NCBI RefSeq assembly: GCF_019084545.1
Contig: NZ_JAHREP010000027.1
Coordinates: forward strand, 1-64,000
Source: Marinobacterium ramblicola
GTDB lineage: Bacteria; Pseudomonadota; Gammaproteobacteria; Pseudomonadales; Balneatricaceae
Length of the DNA stretch: 64,000 bases
Direction of reading: 5' to 3'
Shown here: piece after piece, positions 9,210 to 18,654 of the stretch
Layout of the letters: every line of letters begins with the position of its first letter
Position numbering within the stretch: the stretch's first letter is position 1
The notes under the pieces: generated by a model
Told to the model about the DNA's origin: nothing
Seen by the model: only the letters and a program-made list of their open reading frames with translations
The model's database searches: none
Program-made: the position numbers and the translations under genes

Positions 9210-10033
9210 TGAGTGAACATGAGTCGATCAAGCAATCACCACTGGGGCAGGGAACGCGTTACGTCAACCGTTACGATCCTGAGCTGCTCTACCCGATTGC
9301 GCGGGATATCAACTGGCAGGCGAAAGGGATAGACCGCGCGACCCTGCCGTTTCGCGGCGTGGATATCTGGAACGCCTATGAGCTCTCCTGGCTCGACAGT
9401 CGTGGCAAGCCGGTGGTGCGGCTGGCGGAGTTCCGGATTCCGGCCAGCTCCAGTCATATCATCGAGTCCAAGTCTTTCAAGCTCTATCTGAACTCCTACA
9501 ACCTGACCCGGTTCGGCAGCGAAGCGGAGGTGCAGGCGCACCTGAAACAGGATCTGTCCCAGGCGGCTGGCGGGGATGTGGGGGTCAAGTTGATCCGGCC
9601 CGATGCCCCGCTGCAGATGGGCAAGCTGGAGGGGAGTTGCATCGACGATCTGGATATCGACGTGGAGCACTACACACCGGCACCGAATCTGCTCAAATCC
9701 AGTAACGAGGTGGTCAGCGAGACGCTGGTCAGCCATCTGCTGAAGTCCAACTGTCCGGTAACAGGGCAGCCGGACTGGGGCAGTCTGCAGATCCGCTACA
9801 AGGGCGGCAAGATCGATCGCAAGGGGCTGCTGGCGTATATCGTCTCCTATCGTGAGCATGGCGATTTCCATGAGCAGTGTGTCGAGAACATCTTCATGGA
9901 CATTTGGCAGCGCTGCCGTCCGCAAAAACTCAGCGTTTATGCGCGTTATGTGCGACGCGGCGGCCTGGATATCAACCCCTATCGTTCCAGTATGGTGGAT
10001 GAGCCCGCGAATCCACGCCTGGCACGTCAGTAA
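9209..10033 (+). CDS. queF: NADPH-dependent 7-cyano-7-deazaguanine reductase
   Basis: Reduces preQ0 to preQ1 in queuosine biosynthesis, in the cytosol; 274 aa, the two-domain (YqcD) form found in Gammaproteobacteria. The QueF signature ESKSFKLY begins at residue 86. The catalytic Cys is 182 in NCPVTGQPDW, with the partner Asp at 189. Start ATG 9209 overlaps the preceding stop. No other queuosine genes are in view. Confidence 0.96.
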   Translation: MSEHESIKQSPLGQGTRYVNRYDPELLYPIARDINWQAKGIDRATLPFRGVDIWNAYELSWLDSRGKPVVRLAEFRIPASSSHIIESKSFKLYLNSYNLTRFGSEAEVQAHLKQDLSQAAGGDVGVKLIRPDAPLQMGKLEGSCIDDLDIDVEHYTPAPNLLKSSNEVVSETLVSHLLKSNCPVTGQPDWGSLQIRYKGGKIDRKGLLAYIVSYREHGDFHEQCVENIFMDIWQRCRPQKLSVYARYVRRGGLDINPYRSSMVDEPANPRLARQ

Positions 10034-10044
10034 GGAGCGCGACA

Positions 10045-10602
10045 TTGAATGCACTTGAACTCCTGCTTACCCGTACCTCCAGTCCGGTGTTGCAGGAACC
10101 GGCGCCCACGGCTGAGCAGCTTGAGCTGATGATGAAGGCCGCCTCACGGGCACCGGATCACGGTTCTCTGACACCCTACCGCTTCCTCAAGATTGAGGGT
10201 GAGGGGTTGAGCCGGCTGGGCGAGCTGTTTTTAGCCTCCAGCCAGGCCGAGGGCGGTGAGCTGAGTGAAGCGCAAGCGACCAAGTTGCGCAATATGCCGA
10301 TGCGGGCGCCGATGATCCTGGTCGCGATTGCGGTGACCCGGGAGCACCCGAAGGTGCCGGTTAGCGAGCAGGTGATTACCGCTGGCTGTGCCGCTCATGC
10401 GGTGGTCCAGGCTGCCGCTGCTCAGGGTGTTGGTGCCATGTGGCGCTCCGGTGACTTGGCCTTCAATCCCGGGGTTGCCGAGGGGCTGGGACTGGCTGAA
10501 AACGAACAGATCATCGGCTTTATCTATCTTGGTCAGACGGTGAAGGAGAAAGCGGTACCTGAGGCCGATACCGCACGCCTGATTACCGACTGGCCGGCCT
10601 GA
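10045..10602 (+). CDS. Nitroreductase family protein, YdjA-like
   Basis: Predicted FMN-dependent nitroreductase of the minimal YdjA type, 185 aa. RAPDHGSLTPYRF near the N-terminus is the typical FMN-contact segment, and GVGAMWRSG lies before the C-terminal part, as in E. coli YdjA. The start is TTG 10045 with AAGGAG 7 bases upstream. It follows queF closely (11 bp) and precedes a thioesterase-like gene by 13 bp, so it may share their transcript. The natural substrate of this family is not known. Confidence 0.87.
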   Translation: MNALELLLTRTSSPVLQEPAPTAEQLELMMKAASRAPDHGSLTPYRFLKIEGEGLSRLGELFLASSQAEGGELSEAQATKLRNMPMRAPMILVAIAVTREHPKVPVSEQVITAGCAAHAVVQAAAAQGVGAMWRSGDLAFNPGVAEGLGLAENEQIIGFIYLGQTVKEKAVPEADTARLITDWPA

Positions 10603-10615
10603 GGAGGGGAGCCCA

Positions 10616-11074
10616 ATGGGCGATATGACCACCGATCCGCGGCAGTTTCTTGCCTGGCTGTACCAGAGCATTCCGCTGACCAGTGCGATGCAGATAGAGC
10701 GCCTCGAGTACGATGGACAGGTGCTTGAGCTTCATGTGCCGCTGGCCCCCAACGTCAATGACAAGGGTACGGGGTTCGGTGGTTCCATCTCGGCCTTGGC
10801 GACTCTGGCCGGCTGGTGTCTGACCACCCTCTATCTCAGGGGGCAGGGGCTGGACTGTGATGTGGTGATCGCCGATGCCCATCAGAGTTACAAAGCACCG
10901 AATAATAGTGCCTTTTTTGCCCGTGTCTGCCTGCCGGACCAGTCCCAGCTCGATCATCTGACGGATCGAATAGCGGAGCGCGGACGTGGGCGGCTCGATC
11001 TTCAGATCGACGTGCTGTGCGATGGCCAGCTGACCTTTGTTATGCAGGGACGCTACGTCGCCATTAAACGTTAA
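10616..11074 (+). CDS. YiiD C-terminal-type thioesterase domain protein
   Basis: Predicted hot-dog fold protein, 152 aa. It shows the YiiD_C pattern: PLTSAMQIERLEYDG, PNVNDKGTGFGGSISALATLAGW, then DVVIADAHQSYKAP. In E. coli this domain is fused to an acetyltransferase; here it stands alone. A strong GAGGAGGGG precedes ATG 10616. Function as an acyl-CoA thioesterase is inferred from the fold. Confidence 0.8.
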   Translation: MGDMTTDPRQFLAWLYQSIPLTSAMQIERLEYDGQVLELHVPLAPNVNDKGTGFGGSISALATLAGWCLTTLYLRGQGLDCDVVIADAHQSYKAPNNSAFFARVCLPDQSQLDHLTDRIAERGRGRLDLQIDVLCDGQLTFVMQGRYVAIKR

Positions 11075-11129
11075 CGTCCCCGGATAGTTCCGTCGTCGTT
11101 GATCCCATAGCGGACATCAGGGGGGCTCT

Positions 11130-11687
11130 TTACTTGATCACTTCCGCCCGTTCGATCACGATAGGCGTCACCGGTACATCGCGGAACGGCGGCCGACTGG
11201 TGGTTTCGACGGCGCTGATCCGATCGACGACGTCCATACCGCTGGTGACGCGGCCGAACACGGTATACCCCGGCTGACCCGGTCTGGCATCCAGTGTGAA
11301 GTTGTCCACGCTGTTGATGAAGAACTGACTGGTGGCACTGTCCGGGTGGCGGGTGCGGGCCATGGCCAGGGAGCCGCGCAGGTTTTTCAGGCCGTTATCG
11401 GATTCGTTTTCCACCGGCGGACGGGTTTTGCGCGGTTTGAACTCTTGATCCATACCGCCGCCCTGAATCATGAAACCTGGGATGACACGGTGGAAGATCA
11501 TGCCGTCGTAGTATCCGCTCTCCACATAGGCGATAAAGTTCTCGACACTTTTCGGAGCCTGCTCGCTGAACAGCTCAAGCTCGATTGTGCCCTGAGTCGT
11601 GGTCAGCCTTATGCTTTCCGCGCTGGCCGTCAACGGTAGCAGTAGTGTCAGGGTCGCCAGGGCGGCTTTGAACAGTTGGATACGCAT
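11130..11687 (-). CDS. Periplasmic peptidyl-prolyl isomerase, cyclophilin type
   Basis: Cyclophilin (PpiA-like), 185 aa, catalysing proline isomerisation in the periplasm. Signal peptide MRIQLFKAALATLTLLLPL ends with ASA before ESIRL. Core motifs are FHRVIPGFMIQGG, the SLAMART segment and SQFFINSVDN. The residue equivalent to the human cyclosporin-binding Trp is Phe (PGQPGYTVFGRV), as in many bacterial enzymes. AGGAGAT lies about 7 bases before ATG. It converges with the thioesterase gene. Confidence 0.92.
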   Translation of the reverse strand: MRIQLFKAALATLTLLLPLTASAESIRLTTTQGTIELELFSEQAPKSVENFIAYVESGYYDGMIFHRVIPGFMIQGGGMDQEFKPRKTRPPVENESDNGLKNLRGSLAMARTRHPDSATSQFFINSVDNFTLDARPGQPGYTVFGRVTSGMDVVDRISAVETTSRPPFRDVPVTPIVIERAEVIK

Positions 11688-12017
11688 CGATTTATCTCCT
11701 TCGGCATGGCTGACGGGTAGGGTTTGGGTGATCAGCCTGGGCCAATCTCTAACCAGCCAGAAACGGGCGTTACTATGACATCAAGCGTACAAGCGAATAA
11801 AGAGGTAAGCTGTGCTCGGTCTATAAGACTAACGTGCACAAGATAGCTGAATTCGCCGAGAGTGCGACACAAAATGCGGTGCAGGTAACCTCTATGTCCT
11901 CCGGCATGGCAGAAATAGAGCAGCGCTTGAGTCGGTCGCTTCCGGGTTTGATCCGATTTGCCATCAGTTACGTAGTAGAATTTGGATACTGAGTCTTGAA
12001 TTCGAGCGGTGAGCTAG
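11688..12017. other. Intergenic stretch with a possible degraded reading frame
   Basis: No supported gene. A + strand frame is open from 11801 to a TGA at 11990-11992 and reads KIAEFAESATQNAVQV, then SLPGLIRFAISYVVEFGY, with protein-like composition but no good start (GTG 11834 has no ribosome site). A short ATG frame at 11775 ends early in another phase. This could be the tail of a decayed gene or chance. Promoters for the divergent cyclophilin and DUF523 genes must also lie here. Confidence 0.35.
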
Positions 12018-12992
12018 GTGGCAGAGATTAAACCCTTGGTACTGGAACAGAAGATCCCGGTAGGGATCAGCAGCTGTCTGTTGGGTGAGCAGGTACGCTA
12101 TAACGGTGGGCACAAGCGCTCGCGCTACTGTCTCGAGGTACTTGCCGATTGCTTCAGCTATCACCCCTATTGCCCGGAGATGGCGATCGGTCTCGGTGTA
12201 CCGCGTGAACCCATACGTCTGGTCGCAGAGGGAGACGATACGCCCAGAGCCCTGGGCACGGTGGACGCAACGGTCGATGTGACCGATCGACTGCTCGAAT
12301 ACGGCCGCCAGGTCGGTGAAATGGCTGGTGAGCTGCGCGGCTATATCCTGATGAAAGGGTCGCCCAGTTGCGGTATGGAACGGGTCAAGGTCTACCATCC
12401 CAATGGTATGCCCAACACGGCGGGTAGCGGCGTCTTCGTGCGCGCACTGCGCGAGGCAAATCCCGTGCTGCCGGTGGAGGAGGAGGCGCGGTTGAATGAT
12501 CCGGTACTGCGCGACAACTTTATCGCCCGTGTCTTTGCCTATGACGACTGGAAACGGACAGTCGAAACCGACCCCAGTTATCACAACCTGATCCAGTTCC
12601 ACAGCCGACAGAAATACCTGCTGATGGCGCATCACTACCAGGGCTATCGTGAGCTGGGACGCTATCTGGCTGAAGCGCACCAGTTGCCGCTAGAGCAGGC
12701 GATGCAGCACTATATTCAGGGTTTCATGGCGCATATGGCGCATCGGGCCACCCGCAAGACCCACACCAATGTGCTGATGCATCTGCTTGGCTATATGAAG
12801 AAGTCGCTCGAGCCGGACTGCAAACAGGAGCTGCTGGAGGGGATAGAACAGTATCGCCTGGGGCAGGTGCCGCTGGTGGTGCCGCTGGCGCTGCTCAAAC
12901 ACTACCTGAAGCGTTACGGCAGCGAGTATGTCTGCGAGCAGACCTACCTCAACCCCTATCCCCATGAGCTGGGATTGCGCAACTATATCTAA
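12018..12992 (+). CDS. DUF523 and YbgA (DUF1722) two-domain protein
   Basis: Conserved protein of unknown activity, 324 aa. The N-terminal half is DUF523: GISSCLLGEQVRYNGGHKR, CPEMAIGLGVPREPIRL and the Cys motif KGSPSCG. The C-terminal half is the YbgA domain (FHSRQKYLLMAHHYQGYRELG and MHLLGYMKK). Start GTG 12018 has only a weak upstream GAG. It lies 28 bp before the photolyase gene, the same neighbour that ybgA has in E. coli, so a role linked to light or DNA repair is possible but unproven. Confidence 0.9.
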   Translation: MAEIKPLVLEQKIPVGISSCLLGEQVRYNGGHKRSRYCLEVLADCFSYHPYCPEMAIGLGVPREPIRLVAEGDDTPRALGTVDATVDVTDRLLEYGRQVGEMAGELRGYILMKGSPSCGMERVKVYHPNGMPNTAGSGVFVRALREANPVLPVEEEARLNDPVLRDNFIARVFAYDDWKRTVETDPSYHNLIQFHSRQKYLLMAHHYQGYRELGRYLAEAHQLPLEQAMQHYIQGFMAHMAHRATRKTHTNVLMHLLGYMKKSLEPDCKQELLEGIEQYRLGQVPLVVPLALLKHYLKRYGSEYVCEQTYLNPYPHELGLRNYI

Positions 12993-13020
12993 ATCGCACT
13001 GAGCCTAGGGATGTTTGGAG

Positions 13021-14439
13021 ATGACAACCCCTGTACGTCTGGTCTGGTTGCGCAACGATCTGCGCCTGACCGATAACCCGGCCCTTCACCATGCCTGCCG
13101 TGACGACGCCGCTGTCGTGCTGGTGGTGGCTCTGACGCCCGAGAGCTGGCACGCGCATGGCGAGTCGCCGGCTCGGATGGGGCTATGGCACGATCAACTG
13201 AGCTCCCTGCTGCCAGAGTGTGAACGGTTGAACCTGCCGCTACGCGTGCTACGCCTGCAGCGCTTCGCCGACTGTGCCTCGGCACTGGTCGATCTGGCGC
13301 GCCAGCTCGGTGCCAGCGAGCTCTGCTTCAACTACGAGTACCCGCTGAACGAGCGCAATCGCGACGCGCAGGTGTGTCGTGCATTGGAGAGTGCCGGGAT
13401 TACCACACGCGCTTTCCATGGCGAGCTGATCATTCCGCCGGGCCAGGTCCAGACCGGGCAGGGCGGAATGTTCAAGGTCTACACCCCGTTCAGCAACGCC
13501 TGGCGCCGGCGGTTGGCCGATTTCGACTCGCCGGTTTTACCCTGTCCTGCGGCCAGGCGTGGGACGGTATGTGCCAATGATCCACTACCTGCGGATCTTG
13601 GCTATAGAGCGCTTTACTATCGCCGGGATCTTTGGCTGGCGGGCGAAGATAACGTCAGTGAACGGCTGAACACCTTCGTGCGTGAGCGGGCGCAGGACTA
13701 CGCCCGCAAACGGGACTTTCCGCAGACCGATCCCGAGGCGGAAGGGACATCGAGGCTGTCCCCCCACCTGAGCATCGGTGCCTTGTCGCCTCGCCAATGT
13801 CTGGCGGCCCTCAGGTCCGAAAGCGACGACCCGGACTGGCTGCACTCAAGCTGGTTGAACGAGCTGATCTGGCGTGAGTTCTACCGCCATCTGCTGGTGG
13901 CCTATCCCGGTCTGTCACGGCTGGAGCCGTTCCGCCCCGAGGTGGAGGCGAAGATCAGCTGGCAACAGGATGAGCGGGCGTTTCAGGCCTGGTGCCGGGG
14001 CGAAACCGGGTTTCCGATTGTCGATGCGGCGATGAAGCAGTTGTTGGAGACCGGCTGGATGCATAACCGGCTACGAATGGTGGTGGCCTCCTATCTGACC
14101 AAGTTGCTGCGGATCGACTGGCGTCGTGGCGCCGACTTCTTCATGCGCCACCTGATCGACGGTGATTTCGCCTCCAACCTGGGCGGCTGGCAGTGGAGCA
14201 GCTCGGTGGGGGCCGACGCGGCTCCCTACTTTCGAATCTTCAATCCTCAGGCCCAGGGCGAAAAGTTCGATCCGGACGGCGCGTTTGTAGCGCACTGGCT
14301 TCCCGAGCTGTGCGGCATCGAACCGGGCAAATTGCGTCAGCAGCCCGGTGCCGGCTCCGCCCAGGGGCGTCCCAAGCCGGTCATCGACTATAAAGCAGCG
14401 AGGCAAGCCGCATTGGATGACTATCAGTCGGGTCGATGA
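13021..14439 (+). CDS. phrB: Deoxyribodipyrimidine photolyase
   Basis: Class I CPD photolyase, 472 aa, repairing UV dimers using FADH-. The antenna domain starts with LVWLRNDLRLTDNPAL. The FAD domain shows LIWREFYRHLL, the GETGFPIVDAAMKQLLETGWMHNR region and the segment NLGGWQWSSSVGADAAPYFR with its conserved Trp residues. ATG 13021 is in frame with TTG 13015; neither has ideal spacing from AGGG at 13007-13010, so the start may move by two codons. Co-transcribed with the preceding gene. Confidence 0.95.
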   Translation: MTTPVRLVWLRNDLRLTDNPALHHACRDDAAVVLVVALTPESWHAHGESPARMGLWHDQLSSLLPECERLNLPLRVLRLQRFADCASALVDLARQLGASELCFNYEYPLNERNRDAQVCRALESAGITTRAFHGELIIPPGQVQTGQGGMFKVYTPFSNAWRRRLADFDSPVLPCPAARRGTVCANDPLPADLGYRALYYRRDLWLAGEDNVSERLNTFVRERAQDYARKRDFPQTDPEAEGTSRLSPHLSIGALSPRQCLAALRSESDDPDWLHSSWLNELIWREFYRHLLVAYPGLSRLEPFRPEVEAKISWQQDERAFQAWCRGETGFPIVDAAMKQLLETGWMHNRLRMVVASYLTKLLRIDWRRGADFFMRHLIDGDFASNLGGWQWSSSVGADAAPYFRIFNPQAQGEKFDPDGAFVAHWLPELCGIEPGKLRQQPGAGSAQGRPKPVIDYKAARQAALDDYQSGR

Positions 14440-14508
14440 CTATCCGTTTGGCGGATGAATCCTTAACATATCCACCGCGAGCGACAACCGATCTGTGCGG
14501 AGAGCTGA

Positions 14509-15138
14509 GTGGCGGATAATGCAGTAACTGAGGGCTACCGGGTACCGGCGGCCCAATTCGAGGTGGTAATCGAGGTCAAGAGGAGCCGTTTTATCGCCAC
14601 GGGAGTGCCGGTCGGCTCGGAATCCGAGATGCGTGCCTTCATCCAGTCTCAGCGCCAGCGTTTTCCCTCCGCCAACCACCACTGCTCGGCCTATGTGATT
14701 GGTCAACCGGCCCATCCTCGCGCGGCGGGCAGTGATGACGATGGCGAGCCCTCGGGCACCGCAGGCAAACCGATGCTCAATGTGCTGATGGGGCAGGGGG
14801 TAGGCGACTGCTGCGTGGTAGTTACCCGCTTTTTCGGCGGTATCAAACTCGGTGCCGGCGGTTTGGTGCGCGCCTATGGTGGTGCGGTAAAGGAGCTGCT
14901 GTCCAATTGGCCGCTTGAACAGCGCGAGCCGATGGCCGCTGTCGCGCTGGAGTTCGCCTACGATCAGCAGGGCGGTATCGATGCTCTGCTTAACCGTTTC
15001 GAGGCCAGTGTCGACGGGAGTGAATATGGTGCTGCCGTCGCCCTGCAACTAACCCTGCCGCAGCGGAGTCTCGCTGGTTTTTGTGCCGCGCTGGATGAGC
15101 GCGCCCATCTGGGTGTGGTATACAGGACGCTATACTGA
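14509..15138 (+). CDS. yigZ: YigZ/IMPACT family protein
   Basis: Conserved 209-aa protein with the IMPACT N-terminal domain (KRSRFIATGVPV, the DDDGEPSGTAGKPML signature and VVVTRFFGGIKLGAGGL) followed by a small C-terminal domain. The eukaryotic relative regulates translation; the bacterial role is unclear. Start is GTG 14509. A 17-bp gap leads to the dGTPase gene. Confidence 0.9.
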   Translation: MADNAVTEGYRVPAAQFEVVIEVKRSRFIATGVPVGSESEMRAFIQSQRQRFPSANHHCSAYVIGQPAHPRAAGSDDDGEPSGTAGKPMLNVLMGQGVGDCCVVVTRFFGGIKLGAGGLVRAYGGAVKELLSNWPLEQREPMAAVALEFAYDQQGGIDALLNRFEASVDGSEYGAAVALQLTLPQRSLAGFCAALDERAHLGVVYRTLY

Positions 15139-15155
15139 ACACCGAGGAGATCAAG

Positions 15156-16481
15156 ATGCAGATGCAGTGGTCCCAACTGCTGACCACCAAGCGCTACGGG
15201 CATGAGCAGCTCCGCGACGATGAGCTGGGGCGCAGCCATTTCCACAAGGATCATGACCGCATCATCTTCTCCAGTGCGTTTCGCCGCCTGGGTCGCAAGA
15301 CCCAGGTACACCCGATGGCGCTCAACGATCATATCCACACCCGGCTGACCCATTCGATGGAGGTGGGTAGTCTGGGCCGCAGCCTGGGTATTCGCGTTGG
15401 CGAGCTGATCGCTGATCAACTGCCGCCCTGGGTCAGTGCCTACGATATCGGCATGATCGTGCAGTCCGCTTGTCTGGCACACGATATCGGTAACCCCCCG
15501 TTCGGGCATGCCGGCGAGTATGCGATACGGGACTGGTTCCGCCGTCGCGGCGATGACCCGCGTTTCGCGGGTCTCAGCCAGGGGGAGCGCCTGGATCTGC
15601 AGACCTTCGAGGGCAATGCCCAGGGGTTCCGCGTGGTGACCCGGATTGAAAACAACCTGTTCGACGGCGGGCTGCGCCTGACCTACCCGACGCTCGGCGC
15701 GCTGCTGAAATATCCCTGGACCGCCGAACGGGGCGGAAAGAAGGGCAAGTTCAGCTGTTTCCAGACGGAGGTGGAGATCCTCAATGCCCTGGGGCGGGAG
15801 CTGGGGCTGATCAAGCTGGGCGAGAACTGCTGGAGCCGCCACCCGCTGGCGTTCCTGATGGAAGCCGCGGACGATATCTGTTACGCGATCCTGGACCTGG
15901 AGGATGCGATCGAACTGCATCTTTTGAGCTTCGATGAGGTCAAACCCATACTGCTGGAGATGTGCGGCGACCTGGAGTTCGACGACGAGATCTTCGCCAG
16001 TCAGGCGTCGGCGCGGCGCAAGATATCGGCCTTGCGCGGCAAGGCGATGGAGAACATGGTTAACTCGGTGGTGATCGCCTTTATGGATAACCTGCCGGCG
16101 ATCATGCGCGGCGACTATCATGGCGAGCTGGTCAGCGATGGTGACCCGATGGTCCGCGACGGCATCGCGCGTGCCAAACAGCTGGCGCGGGAGCGGGTGT
16201 TTCCCGATACCCGCAAGGCGGAGCTGGAGGTGGGGGCTTATACCACGCTCGGCGTACTGCTTGAGGCGTTTATCGAGGCGGTATGGGAGCTGCACAGCGA
16301 GGGTCCGGAAGAGTTGGGCTATCGCAGCCAGAAGATCCTCAGCCTGATGGGGATCCACGCGCCGGCGCCCGATCTGCCGCTGTACCAATGCTACATACGT
16401 GCGCTCGATTTTATTGGTGGCATGACCGACACCTATGCCACCTACCTGGCCCGTCAGATTGGTGGCGGTATCGGGCTTTAA
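15156..16481 (+). CDS. dgt: dGTPase-like HD-domain triphosphohydrolase
   Basis: Predicted deoxynucleoside triphosphohydrolase releasing triphosphate, 441 aa. HD-domain metal ligands appear at H66 (THSMEVG) and H109-D110 (CLAHDIGNPPFGHAGE), with a later Asp in the MEAADDICYAILDLEDA helix. The start FSSAFRRLGRKTQVH is typical of dGTPases. GAGGAGATC precedes ATG 15156; a second ATG lies two codons on. The length fits the shorter dGTPase class rather than E. coli Dgt (505 aa), so exact nucleotide preference is open. Confidence 0.9.
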   Translation: MQMQWSQLLTTKRYGHEQLRDDELGRSHFHKDHDRIIFSSAFRRLGRKTQVHPMALNDHIHTRLTHSMEVGSLGRSLGIRVGELIADQLPPWVSAYDIGMIVQSACLAHDIGNPPFGHAGEYAIRDWFRRRGDDPRFAGLSQGERLDLQTFEGNAQGFRVVTRIENNLFDGGLRLTYPTLGALLKYPWTAERGGKKGKFSCFQTEVEILNALGRELGLIKLGENCWSRHPLAFLMEAADDICYAILDLEDAIELHLLSFDEVKPILLEMCGDLEFDDEIFASQASARRKISALRGKAMENMVNSVVIAFMDNLPAIMRGDYHGELVSDGDPMVRDGIARAKQLARERVFPDTRKAELEVGAYTTLGVLLEAFIEAVWELHSEGPEELGYRSQKILSLMGIHAPAPDLPLYQCYIRALDFIGGMTDTYATYLARQIGGGIGL

Positions 16482-16521
16482 CGATCTGTTAACTGAAACA
16501 CAAAGCGATTAGGGTTTAGTC

Positions 16522-16896
16522 ATGTCATCACTGCAGGATCAACTCAGCCGTCTGGTCTACTCCACCGATAAGGGGCGCCTCTGTCCCGAGTGCGGCAAGG
16601 AGCTAACGGCGTGTATCTGCGATGAGCTGGCCGATCAGCAGCGTTTGGCGGGGCTGGATGGCATCGTGCGTATCCGCCGCGAAACCTCGGGCCGTAAGGG
16701 CAAGGGCGTTACCACGATCAGTGGCGTGCCGCTGGCGGAACAGGAACTCAAAGCGCTGCTCAAACGCCTGAAACAGCGTTGCGGCACCGGGGGGGCGCTC
16801 AAGGATGGTGTGCTAGAAATACAGGGAGATCATCGTGAACCGATTAAACAGTTACTGGAATCCGAAGGGTTCAAGGTCAAGCTTGCCGGTGGATGA
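16522..16896 (+). CDS. yciH: SUI1/eIF1-family translation factor YciH
   Basis: YciH protein, 124 aa, the bacterial relative of eIF1, thought to influence start-site discrimination. It has a small Cys cluster near the N-terminus (CPECGKELTACIC) and the SUI1 core (VRIRRETSGRKGKGVTTISGV, then GGALKDGVLEIQGDH). AGGG lies 7 bases before ATG 16522. Its last codons overlap the next gene. Confidence 0.93.
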   Translation: MSSLQDQLSRLVYSTDKGRLCPECGKELTACICDELADQQRLAGLDGIVRIRRETSGRKGKGVTTISGVPLAEQELKALLKRLKQRCGTGGALKDGVLEIQGDHREPIKQLLESEGFKVKLAGG

Positions 16897-17698
16897 AACC
16901 ACTGCAAGGTTCAGATTGTATGCAGCCGGCGGTCAAGTGATTGGGTGGCTGTTACCGGCGCTGCTGGTTGCGGCGATCTCTTTGCCGGCGACGGCGGAGA
17001 TCTACCACTACGTCGATGAGCGCGGGCGCAAGGTCTATGTGAACCGCGAGAGCCAGATTCCGCACCAGTACCGCGAAAAGGTGGAAACCCGCAGCGAGGC
17101 CGGGACGATGAACAGCCATCAGGATCCGTCGCCACGGGAGCAGCAGCTGAACCACCTGCGTCGGCAGATCGACGACTCACTGGCCTCGGTCGAGAAAGCG
17201 ATCACCGAGTTGGAGACGCCGGTCAAGGTGATCGGCAACGGTGTGATCTTGCCGGTCAGGGCCGTGTACGGCGCACGTCGGGCGGACACCCACATGCTGC
17301 TTGATACCGGGGCCTCCGGCACGGTATTCCACCGTGATGCGCTGAAAGGCCTGAACGGATCCACCTACCGGGCGGGGCAGGCGCGCGTCGCCAGCGGCGA
17401 GGTGATCGACGTGCATGCGATCAACCTGGACCGGATCGAGATCGGTCCGTTCAAGATCAAATCGGCGCGGGCGATGGTGATCGATCCGGTCGGGCGCTCC
17501 AACCATGACGGCCTGCTGGGCATGGATTTTCTGCGTCAGGTGCACTATCGCATCGATTTCGAGCGCAACCTGATTATCTGGGAGCCGGAGCGATATGCAG
17601 AATTGAAGGTCAAGCGCGAGGCGCTGCTGGCGCAGCAGAAAATGAAGGCCAATGAGCTGATCGAATCACTGACCTCCCAGGAGCAGCAGCCGGATTAG
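16889..17698 (+). CDS. Retropepsin-like aspartic protease, membrane or exported
   Basis: Predicted clan AA aspartyl protease, 269 aa. A hydrophobic segment (WLLPALLVAAISLPATA, about 20-36) acts as signal or anchor. A DUF4124-like stretch (EIYHYVDERGRKVYVN) follows, then a short helical linker and the retropepsin core with active-site LLDTGASGTVF and the later GLLGMDFLRQVHYRID. I chose GTG 16889, which overlaps yciH by 8 bases; an upstream GTG at 16835 is in frame but would overlap much more. Single-DTG proteases of this kind act as homodimers. The substrate is unknown. Confidence 0.82.
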   Translation: MDETTARFRLYAAGGQVIGWLLPALLVAAISLPATAEIYHYVDERGRKVYVNRESQIPHQYREKVETRSEAGTMNSHQDPSPREQQLNHLRRQIDDSLASVEKAITELETPVKVIGNGVILPVRAVYGARRADTHMLLDTGASGTVFHRDALKGLNGSTYRAGQARVASGEVIDVHAINLDRIEIGPFKIKSARAMVIDPVGRSNHDGLLGMDFLRQVHYRIDFERNLIIWEPERYAELKVKREALLAQQKMKANELIESLTSQEQQPD

Positions 17699-18654
17699 CC
17701 CTTCAACTGCTGCTCGGCCAGTTTCAGGTCCAGGGTGGCCTTGAGCAGGCGATAGAGCTGAATGGAGGCGTCGATCTCCTCCTTGCGGTTGGTCAGACTC
17801 TCGATATTAAGCCCCAGCGGCAAGCCGAGCGGAACGCAGGCCTCCAGAATCTGATCCAGGCTGTTCTGACAGATGCGGATCGACTCCGCCAGCGGGTTTG
17901 CCGCATCCAGAATACGCCAGCGCGTTGCCGGTGGTACCGAGATTCCCAACCACTCCATAAACTCCAGTGTCTGGGCACTGCCGCAGGGGGTGAAGGTCAG
18001 CACGATGCGCTTGGGAGCGATCCCCTGCTCGCGGCAGCTACGGGCGTAACTGGCCAGCAGATCGATCGTCGCCTGCGGGTTGTAGACCGCCTGGGAGACG
18101 AAAAACTCCACGCCGTTGCTCTGCTTGTTGAGCAGACGCTCATGCTCGTTGCCTTTCAGTGCATGGCGCTCGGCAATGGTGACGCCGCCGAGATGGAAGG
18201 GGTATCGGTGTGCGTTCAGGGCGGCGTAGGCCTCGGGCAGCGTCAGGCGAATGTCGCCCTCCGACGATGGGCTTCCGACCAGAACAAGATTGCGTAATCC
18301 GTACTCATTCCAGGCTTCATCCAGCCAGTGCTCGAAATCCGCACGGTCACGCTGCGCCACGCTTTTATAGGTGATCGTCTCGCGGTTGGACAGATCGGCA
18401 ATCAGACGTGAGTACTCCCGAGGATCCCGTGTCTCCTTGAACGGAAAGGGGCGGGGAGTATCGATACGTGCGCTCTCATCCTGAATGTCGTAGATGATCA
18501 ACCCGTCATACTCCAGAGACGCAAGCCTGGACAACAGCTTTCCGGCGATCTCCCGCATCTGCTCGTCGCTGGTGCTATCCCGTGGCGGCGTGGTTCCGAT
18601 GAAGTAGACCCCCCGGCTGGGGTCGGCAAATTTGTCGCGCAGGCTCTGATGCAT
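17695..18654 (-). CDS. Methylenetetrahydrofolate reductase-like protein
   Basis: 319-aa protein with the TIM-barrel pattern of the MTHFR superfamily: YFIGTTPPR at the start, a long middle with NLVLVGSPSSEGDIRLTLPEAY, then GVEFFVSQAVYNPQAT and a C-terminal LGLNIESL. It differs clearly from classic MetF, whose FEFFPP motif is only loosely matched. It may be a divergent or mycobacterial-type MTHFR, or act on another C1 carrier. It converges with the protease gene, overlapping it by 4 bases. Confidence 0.7.
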   Translation of the reverse strand: MHQSLRDKFADPSRGVYFIGTTPPRDSTSDEQMREIAGKLLSRLASLEYDGLIIYDIQDESARIDTPRPFPFKETRDPREYSRLIADLSNRETITYKSVAQRDRADFEHWLDEAWNEYGLRNLVLVGSPSSEGDIRLTLPEAYAALNAHRYPFHLGGVTIAERHALKGNEHERLLNKQSNGVEFFVSQAVYNPQATIDLLASYARSCREQGIAPKRIVLTFTPCGSAQTLEFMEWLGISVPPATRWRILDAANPLAESIRICQNSLDQILEACVPLGLPLGLNIESLTNRKEEIDASIQLYRLLKATLDLKLAEQQLKG

